DNA of 64,000 nt from Marinifilaceae bacterium (GTDB lineage: Bacteria > Bacteroidota > Bacteroidia > Bacteroidales > Marinifilaceae). Of the stretch, positions 63,978-64,000 are shown piece after piece. A program made the translations under genes and the position numbers. The notes beneath the pieces were generated by a model. It was not told the DNA's origin and ran no database searches. It saw nothing but the letters and a program-made list of their open reading frames with translations. Location of the stretch: positions 91,176 to 155,175 of the forward strand of contig JAOARN010000124.1 in the NCBI GenBank assembly GCA_025210485.1, in the 5' to 3' direction. Each line of letters starts with the position of its first letter. The first letter of the stretch is position 1.

Positions 63978-64000
63978 AAAATATTATCAAACTTGTTGGC

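Overview
The window looks like chromosomal DNA from an AT-rich member of the Bacteroidota, probably a marine or sediment Bacteroidales relative. The evidence is gene content: SusC/SusD with a FecR anti-sigma factor and an ECF sigma factor, proteins with type IX secretion (T9SS) C-terminal domains of both type A and CHU_C type, a GlsB/GlsA-like glycine-lipid pair, a GldE/CorC-type protein beside lptC, DUF4783, and a MurA with Asp in place of the catalytic Cys. No 16S rRNA or other taxonomic marker is present, so the family-level guess is inference.

Layout. 1-14.6 kb is mostly housekeeping and envelope: a 5'-truncated TPR protein, lptC, a CNNM/CorC transporter-like protein, YqgE, a DUF4783 protein, a GNAT-like protein with a flippase-like membrane protein, rsmA, mgtE, a lipoprotein, pssA, a porin-like protein, tcdA and murA. 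Within it, 11.9-12.4 kb holds a long imperfect hairpin and a start-less ORF bounded by a 9-bp inverted repeat, which resembles a mobile gene cassette. 15.4-26.6 kb is a defence island. A Septu-like ATPase/HNH pair (minus strand) faces away from a type I restriction-modification operon (hsdM, rhuM, four-helix-bundle gene, hsdS, REP-associated transposase, hsdR). The gap between them holds a 21-bp tandem repeat array that reads as a heptapeptide repeat and a broken XRE-type regulator directly before hsdM. HsdS carries four tandem 12-bp ELTA (TAEL-type) repeats, the classic spacing element that changes type I specificity. The transposase has REP-like palindromes inserted in its own reading frame.

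26.8-38.5 kb returns to core metabolism: ferrochelatase, a ManA-like protein that has lost metal ligands, a DEDD exonuclease, a Ppx/GppA phosphatase, the glsB-glsA-like pair, and an mtaB-suhB-acyltransferase-glycosyltransferase run. A palindrome-rich stretch at 31.2-32.0 kb shares a ~100-bp element with 63.45 kb. 38.5-62.5 kb is a surface and nutrient-acquisition region. It holds a 1519-residue BspA-like T9SS protein, a cysteine-less thioredoxin-like protein, a DUF4369-like lipoprotein, two further lipoproteins, SusD, SusC and FecR, all on the minus strand. Divergent from them are a WCGPC thioredoxin lipoprotein, an S9 peptidase and an ECF sigma factor, followed by a 1591-residue CHU_C protein. 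I infer that FecR and the ECF sigma factor form the switch for the SusCD system and that the peptidase points to peptide substrates. The window closes with an OB-fold-like lipoprotein and a tandem pair of tRNA-Asp genes that probably continues past the end.

All calls come from reading translations and DNA by eye; no database search or folding program was run.
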